From assembly GCF_900183385.1 (NCBI RefSeq), contig NZ_FXUT01000025.1:22804-86803 (forward strand): a stretch of DNA of 64,000 bases, written 5' to 3'. Positions within the stretch are counted from its first letter, which is position 1, and each line of letters opens with the position of its first letter. Both the position numbers and the translations under genes were made by a program. This stretch comes from Listeria costaricensis (GTDB taxonomy: Bacteria > Bacillota > Bacilli > Lactobacillales > Listeriaceae). This document shows positions 53,128-62,061 of the stretch, piece after piece. A model generated the notes under the pieces. That model saw only the letters and a program-made list of their open reading frames with translations, was not told the origin of the DNA and ran no database searches.

Positions 53128-53692
53128 TGAAAGCTCACTTTACAACATAAAATCAGATCTTGACGGCACCAGATGTTCCTTGTTTGATCTTGCTACTTGG
53201 AAGAACGGCCTTGCCTTTAAGAAAATTGACTTTTCAGAGACCGGACGCCCGGTGATCAAGATTGCAGAATTGAATAATGGAATCAACTCCAATACATCAT
53301 TTACTCAGGGCAACTATGGTGAAGATGTCTATATCCGGTGGGATGACCTGCTGTTTTCTTGGTCTGGAAATCCACAAACATCAATAGACGTATTTCGCTA
53401 TCGTCTGCAGGACGGATGGCTAAATCAGCACATCTTTAAAGTGACCGCTAATGAGGAACTTGTAACGAAGGACTTCCTATATTATGTTTTGAAATTTTTA
53501 AAGCCTTACTTCACGCAGATAGCAACGAATAAACAGACGACAGGATTGGGCCATGTGACAATTGCAGACTTGAAGCGCATGAGCTTAGTGGTCCCTTCAA
53601 AGGAGGTGCAGAATCAGATTGTTTCAATTTTGAAGGCGATTGACGACAAAATCGAAGTAAATACGAACATAAACGAGAATTTAGCGGCTTAA
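53117..53692 (+). CDS. hsdS: HsdS specificity subunit, N-terminal half only (cassette switched off)
   Basis: 191 residues from the ATG at 53117 (AGGAG upstream), about half a normal HsdS. It has one target recognition domain (about 1-150) and the first central conserved helix QNQIVSILKAIDDKIEVNTNINENL, then ends at once with AA-stop inside recombination site A. The missing C-terminal half lies next to it in reverse (53689-54387). Inversion between sites A and B would give a full protein of about 420 residues. The half protein alone might still pair with itself, as some split HsdS do. Confidence 0.92.
   Translation: MKFDESSLYNIKSDLDGTRCSLFDLATWKNGLAFKKIDFSETGRPVIKIAELNNGINSNTSFTQGNYGEDVYIRWDDLLFSWSGNPQTSIDVFRYRLQDGWLNQHIFKVTANEELVTKDFLYYVLKFLKPYFTQIATNKQTTGLGHVTIADLKRMSLVVPSKEVQNQIVSILKAIDDKIEVNTNINENLAA
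53671..53691 (+). repeat. hsdS inversion site A
   Basis: 21 bp starting AAACGAGAATTTAG and ending CGGCTTA. Exact inverted copy at 56690-56710 (D). The first 13-14 bases recur inverted at 54375-54389 (B) and direct at 56007-56020 (C). Confidence 0.9.
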
Positions 53693-54387
53693 CGGTCAAG
53701 GCTGGAGACATCCAGTTCGCCGGACATCAGCTTGGGGAGTAATGCATCTCTCGTGGATGACAAGCACTGTATTTCGTCAATATTTGTCTTGGTTTGCATC
53801 CTGATTGCATGAAGTACAGAACCGATTTTCAGTTGTTCGTCCATCGGAGGAAGCATAAAACGGTATTTCTTGAAGTCCTTAAGCACTATTCTTGGCAATG
53901 CTGAGCCAGAAACATAGTTATCGCCTACGTCTTTGCGGACGGAAGGCTGCTTAAGGAGATACAGGAGAATCTCCGGCATTATGATATTTGTATCTGGTCT
54001 AAAAATAGCGATGGACGAAAGTACAGCTTCATCTTTCGCTTCGGAGCAGATGAATATCTCCTTCAGATAACTGCCATCTTTGGCAACTAAGATGTCGTTA
54101 AGCAGCGGAACACAATCGCCCTTCTGCATTTTGCGAAAATCTTCCTCCGAAATATGCTTACAGGACGAGGGATTAAAACCGTAGGTTTCCATATCCTTGA
54201 CGGAATACATAGGGTACGGAGAATCAGGAGCATCTGCGGGGCTATAGTGTGATCCATCAGTTATTCGGGTACATACATCATCCAGCGATACTTCTGTCCA
54301 GTCAGAAGGAGCAATACCTCCATATGGTGCAAAATCCATGAAGAACTGACGGAAAAGGGCTAACGCTTGTTCCTCTAAATTCTCGTT
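53689..54387 (-). pseudogene. Silent, inverted hsdS C-terminal half cassette
   Basis: Open frame on the minus strand reading NENLEEQALALFRQFF at its start (inside site B), then a second target recognition domain (MDFAPYGGIAPSDWTEVSLDDVCTRI..) and the C-terminal helix ending LLPKLMSGELDVSSLDR-stop. The stop is followed by the inverse of site A. It has no start signal of its own; the ATG at 54339 has no RBS. It is a store for HsdS specificity, expressed only after inversion joins it to the NENL codons of an N-terminal half. Confidence 0.9.
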
Positions 54388-54389
54388 TA
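54375..54389 (-). repeat. hsdS inversion site B
   Basis: 15-bp exact inverted copy of 53670-53684 (taaacgagaatttag on the minus strand), at the beginning of the silent cassette. Confidence 0.88.
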
Positions 54390-54484
54390 AGTGCGATTAA
54401 CTCTCACCAACGGCGAGAGTGATAAACCAACGGAACTGCCGTTGATGTCGTTCTCTGGAAATATCAAATAGAAGGAGAAACGAC

Positions 54485-55471
54485 ATGAAACAAGAACTGA
54501 TGACAGAGGTAATGCAGCAGATGCTGTCCTACCTCGACAACGCCCAGTTGAAACAGCTGAGACAGGTGATGGAGCAGACACTCTTTCACTACGAAGTGAC
54601 CGGCACAGAAGTTAAGCCGGAGGAGGGCGATAGCAATGACCTCATAGCAATGTTCATAGCCGCAAAACGGATCGAGGGATGTTCGGAAAAGACGCTGAAG
54701 TATTACCAGACCACGATTGATGCGATGGTTTCATCTCTCGGCAAAAATGTCCGACATATTCTCACGGAGGACTTGAGGAATTACCTTACCGAGTACCAGA
54801 GCAGGAATCAGTCGAGCCGGGTAACGATTGACAACATCCGCCGTATCCTGTCCAGCTTCTTTTCGTGGCTGGAGGATGAGGATTACATCATAAAAAGCCC
54901 CGTCCGTCGTATTCATAAGGTGAAAACGGCAAGCAGCATCAAAGAAACCTACTCAGATGAGGACTTGGAGAAGATGCGTGATAACTGCGAAGAACTGCGA
55001 GACTTGGCGATGATAGATATGCTGGCTTCAACGGGAATGCGTGTCGGCGAGATGGTTCTTCTGAACCGCGATGATATCAACTTTGCGGAACGGGAATGCG
55101 TGGTATTCGGTAAAGGTGATAAGGAGCGGATCGTGTACTTTGATGCCAGAGCCAAGCTGCATCTGCAGGAGTATCTCGACAGCCGGACGGATGAGAATCC
55201 CGCGCTGTTCGTAACACTTCGGGCTCCGCATGAGCGGATACAGATTGGCGGCATCGAGCATCGGCTCCGCGAGATGGGCAGGCGGCTGAACATTCCAAAA
55301 GTGCATCCGCATAAGTTCCGGCGGACGCTGGCGACAATGGCTATTGATAAAGGAATGCCAATCGAGCAGCTTCAGCGACTCCTTGGGCATCAGAGAATAG
55401 ATACGACCTTGCAGTATGCTATGGTCAAGCAGAGTAACGTGAAAACGGCTCATAGGAAATATATAGGTTAG
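54485..55471 (+). CDS. Tyrosine recombinase (XerC/D-like), probable hsdS invertase
   Basis: 328 residues. N-terminal core-binding domain (about 50-140), catalytic domain with Arg in STGMRVGEMVLLN (about 183), HxxR as HKFRR (about 278), LLGHQRIDTTLQYAMV containing His and the nucleophile Tyr (about 312). Placed between the two hsdS loci on the coding strand, with AAGGAG upstream. It is not the phage integrase, which is of the serine type; Xer-like recombinases beside split hsdS genes (CreX/PsrA type) invert them. Two small hairpins lie before it (54400-54444). Confidence 0.93.
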   Translation: MKQELMTEVMQQMLSYLDNAQLKQLRQVMEQTLFHYEVTGTEVKPEEGDSNDLIAMFIAAKRIEGCSEKTLKYYQTTIDAMVSSLGKNVRHILTEDLRNYLTEYQSRNQSSRVTIDNIRRILSSFFSWLEDEDYIIKSPVRRIHKVKTASSIKETYSDEDLEKMRDNCEELRDLAMIDMLASTGMRVGEMVLLNRDDINFAERECVVFGKGDKERIVYFDARAKLHLQEYLDSRTDENPALFVTLRAPHERIQIGGIEHRLREMGRRLNIPKVHPHKFRRTLATMAIDKGMPIEQLQRLLGHQRIDTTLQYAMVKQSNVKTAHRKYIG

Positions 55472-55480
55472 GACGGTGAC

Positions 55481-56692
55481 ATGATGGGCAATTGGAAAAC
55501 TTGTACCATAGGCGATTTGGGAGCGGTTGTAGGTGGCGCAACACCTTCAACAAAGAAAGCGGAGAACTATGATGGCGGTACCATTTCATGGATTACTCCA
55601 AAGGATTTAGCGGGCTTTTCAGGTCGCTTTATCTCTCACGGAGAGAGAAATATCACGGAGCAGGGATTGAAAAGTTGTTCAACACAACTTATGCCCGCTC
55701 ATACAGTGCTGTTTTCGTCAAGAGCGCCCATCGGCTATATAGCTATTGCAGAGCAAGAAGTTTGTACGAATCAGGGCTTTAAGAGTGTCGTTCCAAATGA
55801 GGATACAGATTATATGTTTCTGTATTACTTGTTGAAGTACAACAAGGATAAAATCGAAAATCTCGGCAGCGGCACAACTTTCAAGGAGGTATCCGGGAGT
55901 ACGATGCGCGGTATTGAAGTATCTGTTCCCGAAACCATAGAAGAACAGCGCCAGATTGCATCCGTGCTATCTGCACTGGACGACAAGATTGAAAAGAATA
56001 CGGAGGTAAACGAGAATTTACTTCAGCAGGCAAGCACTATTTTCAAGCATTGGTTTACCGATAATCCAAGTCTTGACACTTTGGAGCAGGTTCCCCTTGC
56101 AGATTTGTGTTTGGTTGTTACCAAAGGGACAACACCTACTACTCTTGGAAAACCGTTCGTCTCTGAAGGCATTAACTTCATAAAGGCCGAGTCTATATTG
56201 GACAATCACGCTATCGATAAGAACAAGTTTGCGTTCATTGACAGTGAAACGAACGATTTGTTGAGGCGCTCAATAATCAGTTCAGGAGACATAGTATTCA
56301 CTATTGCTGGTACTCTTGGACGTTTTGCTTTAATAGATGATAGTGTATTGCCTGCCAACACAAATCAGGCTGTCGCAATCATCCGTGCAAATAAGAGCAA
56401 AGTAACGCCTGAATACCTATACAGTTTCTTCTTGGGAAACTGGCATAACGACTACTATACAAAGCGTATTCAGCAAGCCGTTCAAGCAAATTTAAGCCTT
56501 GGAACCATAAAGTCATTACCTATTCCAATTCTCTCGGATAAAGCAATGCCAGAGTATCTTGGGATTATAAGCCCTATTATCACAATGACTAAGGCCAATG
56601 AGCTTGAAATAACAAGACTCCGAACAATGCGAGATGCCCTGCTACCACAGCTGATGTCTGGTCAACTTGACGTTTCCGACCTTGACCTCTAA
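55481..56692 (+). CDS. hsdS: HsdS specificity subunit, complete (active copy)
   Basis: 403 residues. Two target recognition domains (about 1-150 and 190-340), each followed by a conserved helix: RQIASVLSALDDKIEKNTEVNENLLQQ in the centre and the C-terminal LEITRLRTMRDALLPQLMSGQLDVSDLDL. The NENL codons contain site C and the stop runs into site D, so the whole C-terminal half is a cassette that could flip and leave VNENLAA-stop, the same state now seen in the 53117-53692 gene. It currently sets the specificity of the enzyme. Confidence 0.94.
   Translation: MMGNWKTCTIGDLGAVVGGATPSTKKAENYDGGTISWITPKDLAGFSGRFISHGERNITEQGLKSCSTQLMPAHTVLFSSRAPIGYIAIAEQEVCTNQGFKSVVPNEDTDYMFLYYLLKYNKDKIENLGSGTTFKEVSGSTMRGIEVSVPETIEEQRQIASVLSALDDKIEKNTEVNENLLQQASTIFKHWFTDNPSLDTLEQVPLADLCLVVTKGTTPTTLGKPFVSEGINFIKAESILDNHAIDKNKFAFIDSETNDLLRRSIISSGDIVFTIAGTLGRFALIDDSVLPANTNQAVAIIRANKSKVTPEYLYSFFLGNWHNDYYTKRIQQAVQANLSLGTIKSLPIPILSDKAMPEYLGIISPIITMTKANELEITRLRTMRDALLPQLMSGQLDVSDLDL
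56007..56020 (+). repeat. hsdS inversion site C
   Basis: taaacgagaattta, direct copy of the core of site A, in the central NENL codons of the complete hsdS. Confidence 0.87.
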
Positions 56693-56710
56693 GCCGCTAA
56701 ATTCTCGTTT
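56690..56710 (-). repeat. hsdS inversion site D
   Basis: Exact 21-bp inverse of site A, beginning with the stop codon of the complete hsdS. Confidence 0.9.
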
Positions 56711-56793
56711 GAACCGGAGCAACACAAACGTAATGAGCGAATTACCCGGAAAAGGGTATCATGATAGATAGTACATACAAAGGAGCGATTGAT

Positions 56794-59700
56794 ATGTCAG
56801 GATTTTATACGGAAGCTGACTATGAGAATTCCATCATAGAGCTATTCCAAGGAATGGGATACCGTCACGTTTACGGCCCTGATATTGAGAGGGATTTTAA
56901 CAGCCCTCTATATGAAGATGAACTGACGGCTGCGTTGCATCGCCTGAATCCCTCTATGCCAGAGGATGCGATCAGTGATGCCCTGTTCAAATTGAAAAAT
57001 TTTGAGAATGCTGAACTGGTCCAGAAGAATGCTGTCTTCATGGATTATATTCAGCATGGCGTTGAAGTGCGCTATTTTGTTAAGGGCGAGGAGCGCTCCG
57101 GCCTCGTATACCTTGTTGACTATAAGAATCCTGACAATAACTCTTTTATCGTTGCAAACCAGTGGACCTTTATTGAAAACAGCAATAAACGTCCGGATGT
57201 CCTTCTCTTCTTGAATGGACTTCCAGTTGTTCTTGTAGAGCTAAAGTCTCCATCGCGGGAAGAGACAGATGCTTCCGAAGCATACCTACAGATCAGAAAC
57301 TATATGCAGGAGATTCCGTCGATGTTCATTTATAACTGCATTTGCGTTATGAGTGACCATCTAACCTCAAAGGCAGGAACGATTACTTCCGGCGAGGACC
57401 GCTTCATGGAGTGGAAAACCAAAGACGGAAGTTATGAAAATACTCAGTACGCACAGTTTGATACTTTCTTTGAGGGTATCTTTGCCCGTGAACGCTTGCT
57501 GGACATTATAAAGAACTTTATCTGCTTCTCCAACGAAGGATTAAAGCAGTTTAAAATACTGGCCGGATACCATCAGTATTTCGCGGTCAATAAAGCAGTA
57601 GAGTCTACGAGACGCGCCACAGAGACCGACGGAAAAGGTGGTGTATTCTGGCACACACAAGGTAGCGGAAAATCTCTGTCAATGGTTTTTTATGCTCATC
57701 TGCTGCAGGAAGCGCTTGATAGCCCGACAATCGTGGTACTTACAGACCGAAACGATCTGGACGATCAGTTGTTTGGCCAGTTCGCAAAGTGTAAAGATTT
57801 TCTGCGTCAGGAGCCGTTGCATGCTGAGAGCCGGGAACATTTGAAGTCCTTGCTTGATGGCAGACAGGCAAACGGGATCATCTTCACCACAATGCAGAAA
57901 TTTGAGGAATCCCACGAGCCTTTATCCGAGCGTAGGAACATTGTTGTCATGGCAGACGAAGCGCATCGTGGGCAGTATGGTCTGAAAGAAAAGGTCGATG
58001 CGGAGACCGGTAAAATTAAGATCGGCACCGCGCGAATCATCCGTAACAGCTTACCGAATGCTACATACATAGGCTTCACCGGTACACCTATTTCCATGAA
58101 AGATAGAAGCACCCGTGAAGTCTTCGGAGATTACATTGACGTTTACGATATGACTCAGGCTGTCGAGGACGGCGCTACCCGTCCGGTTTATTATGAGAGC
58201 CGCGTTATTAAACTAAAGCTGGATGAAGCGACGCTTCGCCTGATTGATACCGAGTACGATATTATGGCAAATAACGCCGATCCAGATGTAATAGCCAAGA
58301 GCAAACGTGAGCTTGGCCAGATGGATGCCATCCTCGGCAACGATCAGACAATCGCTTCACTGGTAGATGATATTCTCGATCACTATGAGAACTATCGTGC
58401 AAACCTGCTCACCGGCAAGGCGATGATCGTTGCTTATTCCCGCGCCATTGCTATGAAGATCTATGACCGTATCATGCAGCTCAGACCTTCATGGACGGAG
58501 AAGGTCGCTGTTGTTATGACAGAAAGCAATAAGGACCCGGAGGAGTGGCGTGCCGTTATCGGAAACAAGCGTCACAAGGATGAGCTGGCGAAAAAGTTTA
58601 AAGACAACGATAGCCCTCTTAAGATTGCGATTGTAGTAGACATGTGGCTGACGGGCTTTGATGTACCTTCACTGGCCACGATGTATGTTTATAAGCCAAT
58701 GCAGGGGTACAACCTTATGCAGGCGATTGCACGTGTAAACCGTGTATTTGGAGATAAAGAAGGCGGACTGGTTGTAGATTATGTCGGCATCGCAGCTGCG
58801 CTTAAGGAAGCGATGAACGATTATACCTCCCGTGATAAGAAGAACTACGGTGATACCGATGTTGCAAAGGTGGCCTATCCGAAGTTCTTGGAGAAGCTCT
58901 CCATCTGCCGCGATATTTTCCACGGGTACGATTATTCTAAATTTACTACCGGAACTGACCTTGAGCGATCAAGGGCTATCAGTGGCGCAGTTAACTTTAT
59001 TGTTGCCGTTGATAAAGAACGTGAGCGTGAAGATTTCCTGAAGGAAGCCCTTATGCTCCGTCAGGCGCTGTCGCTTTGCTCATCGTTAGTAGAGGAAAGT
59101 CTCCGAATTGAAGCCGCATTCTTTGAATCGGTCCGTGTGCTTGTTATGCGCCTTATGAATCAGGGCGAGGGAAAGAAAATCTCCCTGCCGGAAATGAATG
59201 CGAGAATAAACGCGCTCCTCAGCCAGAGCGTGAAGAGCGAAGGCGTCATCAATCTCTTTTCGGACGTGTCGGAGGAGTTCTCTCTGTTTGATCCGAAGTT
59301 CCTTGAGGAAATCTCCAAGATGAAGGAGAAAAACCTCGCGGTTGAATTGCTGAAGAAGTTGATAGCCGAGCAGGTGCAGATTTACCGTCGTACCAATGTA
59401 GTCAAGTCTGAGAAATTCAGCGAGATCATCCAAAGCGCCATGAACCGTTATCTGAACGGTATGCTTACAAATGAGGAAGTCATTCAAGAGCTCCTTAATC
59501 TGGCAAAGCAGATTGCTGCAGCTCAGAAGGAAGGCGACCAGCTTGGTTTAACAGCTGATGAGCTGGCATTCTATGACGCCTTGACAAAACCGCAGGCAAT
59601 TAAGGATTTCTATGAAAACGAGGAGCTGATAGCCATCACAAAAGAGCTGGCAGATACCCTCCGTAAGAACCGCACGATTGATTGGCAAAAACGTGACTCG

Positions 59701-59928
59701 GCCAGAGCAAAAATGCGGATGATGATCAAAAAGCTCCTTAAGAAACATCGCTATCCACCGGAAGGTATGGACGATGCTGTTCAGACCGTAATGACGCAGT
59801 GTGAATTGTGGACGGACAATGCAGACATGGAACAGCGCGAACACAAGGTTGTTAATTATTCCTTTCGTTCAGAGCAGAATTTGAGTATGGTTGCTGAAGA
59901 ACCTGCGCCATATGGAAAGAAAGAATAA
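56794..59928 (+). CDS. hsdR: Type I restriction enzyme subunit R
   Basis: 1044 residues. N-terminal PD-(D/E)XK nuclease with VLVELKSPSREE (about 147-158), SF2 motor with Walker A QGSGKS (about 290), DEAH in MADEAHRGQYG (about 385), TGTPIS (about 428), and VVDMWLTGFDVPSL with RVNRVF motif VI, then the helical C-terminal domain that docks on HsdM/HsdS. The ATG at 56794 has AAAGGAG upstream; the ATG at 56761 lacks a site. No frame defect, so restriction is probably active. Confidence 0.96.
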   Translation: MSGFYTEADYENSIIELFQGMGYRHVYGPDIERDFNSPLYEDELTAALHRLNPSMPEDAISDALFKLKNFENAELVQKNAVFMDYIQHGVEVRYFVKGEERSGLVYLVDYKNPDNNSFIVANQWTFIENSNKRPDVLLFLNGLPVVLVELKSPSREETDASEAYLQIRNYMQEIPSMFIYNCICVMSDHLTSKAGTITSGEDRFMEWKTKDGSYENTQYAQFDTFFEGIFARERLLDIIKNFICFSNEGLKQFKILAGYHQYFAVNKAVESTRRATETDGKGGVFWHTQGSGKSLSMVFYAHLLQEALDSPTIVVLTDRNDLDDQLFGQFAKCKDFLRQEPLHAESREHLKSLLDGRQANGIIFTTMQKFEESHEPLSERRNIVVMADEAHRGQYGLKEKVDAETGKIKIGTARIIRNSLPNATYIGFTGTPISMKDRSTREVFGDYIDVYDMTQAVEDGATRPVYYESRVIKLKLDEATLRLIDTEYDIMANNADPDVIAKSKRELGQMDAILGNDQTIASLVDDILDHYENYRANLLTGKAMIVAYSRAIAMKIYDRIMQLRPSWTEKVAVVMTESNKDPEEWRAVIGNKRHKDELAKKFKDNDSPLKIAIVVDMWLTGFDVPSLATMYVYKPMQGYNLMQAIARVNRVFGDKEGGLVVDYVGIAAALKEAMNDYTSRDKKNYGDTDVAKVAYPKFLEKLSICRDIFHGYDYSKFTTGTDLERSRAISGAVNFIVAVDKEREREDFLKEALMLRQALSLCSSLVEESLRIEAAFFESVRVLVMRLMNQGEGKKISLPEMNARINALLSQSVKSEGVINLFSDVSEEFSLFDPKFLEEISKMKEKNLAVELLKKLIAEQVQIYRRTNVVKSEKFSEIIQSAMNRYLNGMLTNEEVIQELLNLAKQIAAAQKEGDQLGLTADELAFYDALTKPQAIKDFYENEELIAITKELADTLRKNRTIDWQKRDSARAKMRMMIKKLLKKHRYPPEGMDDAVQTVMTQCELWTDNADMEQREHKVVNYSFRSEQNLSMVAEEPAPYGKKE

Positions 59929-59944
59929 CTCTTGGAGGTAGAAT

Positions 59945-62014
59945 ATGGACGCACGTAAAGGTAACATCTACGAGATTTTAAATGGAAACAAGCAGTTCCT
60001 GATTCCGGTTTATCAGCGGTATTACAGCTGGGACATCGAACAATGCACTCGCCTCTGGAATGACATCGTCGAGATGCAGAAGAAAGGAAAAGTGGGCCAC
60101 TTTGTCGGTTCCATCGTAAACATTGCGGAGCAGGCAATGCCGACCGGAGTCCAGAAATATATGATTATAGACGGCCAGCAGCGAATGACTACGCTGTCTT
60201 TGCTCCTGCTTGCCCTTCGTGATTATGCTATAAAGAATCCGGACGATACCACCATCAATGCCCGTCGCATTGATAATATGCTTCTGAAAAACGAGTACGA
60301 AAGCGGCGATGAACGCTACAAGTTGCTCTTAACAGAAACTGATCGGGATATCTTGATGCGGCTTGTAGAAGAAAAGCCTATTCCAGAAGATACGCGATCA
60401 AGGCTTCTCGACAACTATAAATTCTTTGTGGGAAAGATTGCAGATAAAGAATTACAGCCTGCCGAGGTGTACGAGTCGATTGGAAAGCTGCAGATCGTTA
60501 ATATAACACTGGACCGTTCAGTTGATGATGCACAGGCTATATTTGAGAGCTTAAATTCTACTGGTAAAGAGTTGTCTGAATCTGACCTGATCCGGAACTA
60601 TGTTCTTATGGGTCTGGAGCCTACGGAACAGACCTATGTCTACGAACATCTATGGCGGCCTATGGAATTGCTGTTCGTTTATGAGACGCAGGATTCCGTC
60701 ATGGATAGATTTTTCCGCGATTACCTGACAATGAAGATTACACGCATTCCTAAGCAGGACCGCGTGTATGAAGAGTTCAAGCTCTATCATCTGAATTGCG
60801 AGTTCGGCACTATCCGTGAGCTGTGTCAAGATCTGCTGACCTACGCCAAATATTATACTGATATGGTATTTAAGAGGAGCAGTAATCCCTCGCTTAAATC
60901 CTTGTATGAAGACATCAACGATCTTCGTATGGAGGTTTCTTATCCCTTCCTGCTTAAAGTGCATAATGATTATGCCGAGGGTATCATTTCAGAGGATGAT
61001 CTAAAGCTGATTATCCGTCTTTGCATCAGCTATGTCTTCCGGCGAAGTATCTGTGATATACCGACAAATTCTCTAAACAAGACTTTTGCTACGCTGAGGA
61101 ACGAAATCAGACCGGATGACTACGTCAATTCTATTAAGGCATTCTTTGTACTGCGAGATGATTATAAAGAGTTCCCAAACGATGATAAGTTCATCGCTGC
61201 CTTTGTTTCGAGAGATATTTATACCATGCGCTCCCGCAACTTTATCCTCAGTCATCTGGAGAACTATGGAAACAAGGCTCCGATCATTATTGAGAATTAT
61301 ACAATTGAGCATATCATGCCTCAGAACAGCAGTTTGAGTCCAGAATGGCAGCAGATGCTTGGAGCGAATTGGCGCGAGGTACAAAAGACCTACCTGCACA
61401 CCATCGGCAATCTGACGCTCACAGCGTACAATTCAGAAATGAGCGATCATCCGTTTATGGTCAAGATGGATATGGAGGGCGGCTTTAAGGAAAGCGCACT
61501 CCGCTTGAATGCTTATGTTGTTAAACTTACGGAATGGAATGAACAAAGGATAAAAGAACGCGCTTCGATGCTGGCGGATAAGGCTAAACAGATCTGGGCT
61601 TTCCCGGATATGACCGCTGCGGAGCTGGCTCCTTATCAGACGGTGGAGAAACCGGCAGAGCGCTATAGTCTCGAAACTTATGATACAAACGTTTTTACGA
61701 AAACGCTGTTTGAAGTTCTTGATCGCCGAATCCAGAATCTCTCTCCAGATGTGAAGCGCGAGTTCAAAAAGCTGTATGTTGCCTATAAGCTGGATACCAA
61801 TTTCGTGGATATTGTTTTCCAGAAACAGAGACTCCGTATTTCTGTGAATATGAAGTTCTCAGAGGTGATCGATCCGAATGGTATATGCCGTGACATAACC
61901 GGTCTCGGAAGATGGGGTAACGGCGATGTTGAATTGTATATGGAGCATACATCAGACGTCGATCAGATCATGGAGATCGTGGAGCAATCCTTCCGTCTTC
62001 AGGCTGATGAATGA
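59945..62014 (+). CDS. GmrSD-like protein (DUF262, DUF1524, DUF5655)
   Basis: 689 residues. DUF262 at the N-terminus with FLIPVYQRYYSWDIEQ and the ParB-like NTPase motif IDGQQRMTTL (about 71-80); DUF1524, a His-Me/HNH nuclease, with IEHIMPQNSSLSP and the HTIGNLTLTAYNSEMSD segment (about 453-500); a DUF5655-like tail (about 590-685). GmrSD family enzymes are type IV restriction systems that cut modified DNA. RBS GGAGG before the ATG, 16 bases after hsdR, so it is expressed with the type I system. Confidence 0.92.
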   Translation: MDARKGNIYEILNGNKQFLIPVYQRYYSWDIEQCTRLWNDIVEMQKKGKVGHFVGSIVNIAEQAMPTGVQKYMIIDGQQRMTTLSLLLLALRDYAIKNPDDTTINARRIDNMLLKNEYESGDERYKLLLTETDRDILMRLVEEKPIPEDTRSRLLDNYKFFVGKIADKELQPAEVYESIGKLQIVNITLDRSVDDAQAIFESLNSTGKELSESDLIRNYVLMGLEPTEQTYVYEHLWRPMELLFVYETQDSVMDRFFRDYLTMKITRIPKQDRVYEEFKLYHLNCEFGTIRELCQDLLTYAKYYTDMVFKRSSNPSLKSLYEDINDLRMEVSYPFLLKVHNDYAEGIISEDDLKLIIRLCISYVFRRSICDIPTNSLNKTFATLRNEIRPDDYVNSIKAFFVLRDDYKEFPNDDKFIAAFVSRDIYTMRSRNFILSHLENYGNKAPIIIENYTIEHIMPQNSSLSPEWQQMLGANWREVQKTYLHTIGNLTLTAYNSEMSDHPFMVKMDMEGGFKESALRLNAYVVKLTEWNEQRIKERASMLADKAKQIWAFPDMTAAELAPYQTVEKPAERYSLETYDTNVFTKTLFEVLDRRIQNLSPDVKREFKKLYVAYKLDTNFVDIVFQKQRLRISVNMKFSEVIDPNGICRDITGLGRWGNGDVELYMEHTSDVDQIMEIVEQSFRLQADE

Positions 62015-62061
62015 TGGAGTGTTGAAACGATTCGGATCGATTGAGATAATGAGGAAAATAC

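Noticed and set aside
53689..54339. Minus-strand hsdS half as an independent gene
   Set aside because: No RBS at its ATG, and coding extends upstream into the inversion site; it fits a silent cassette better.
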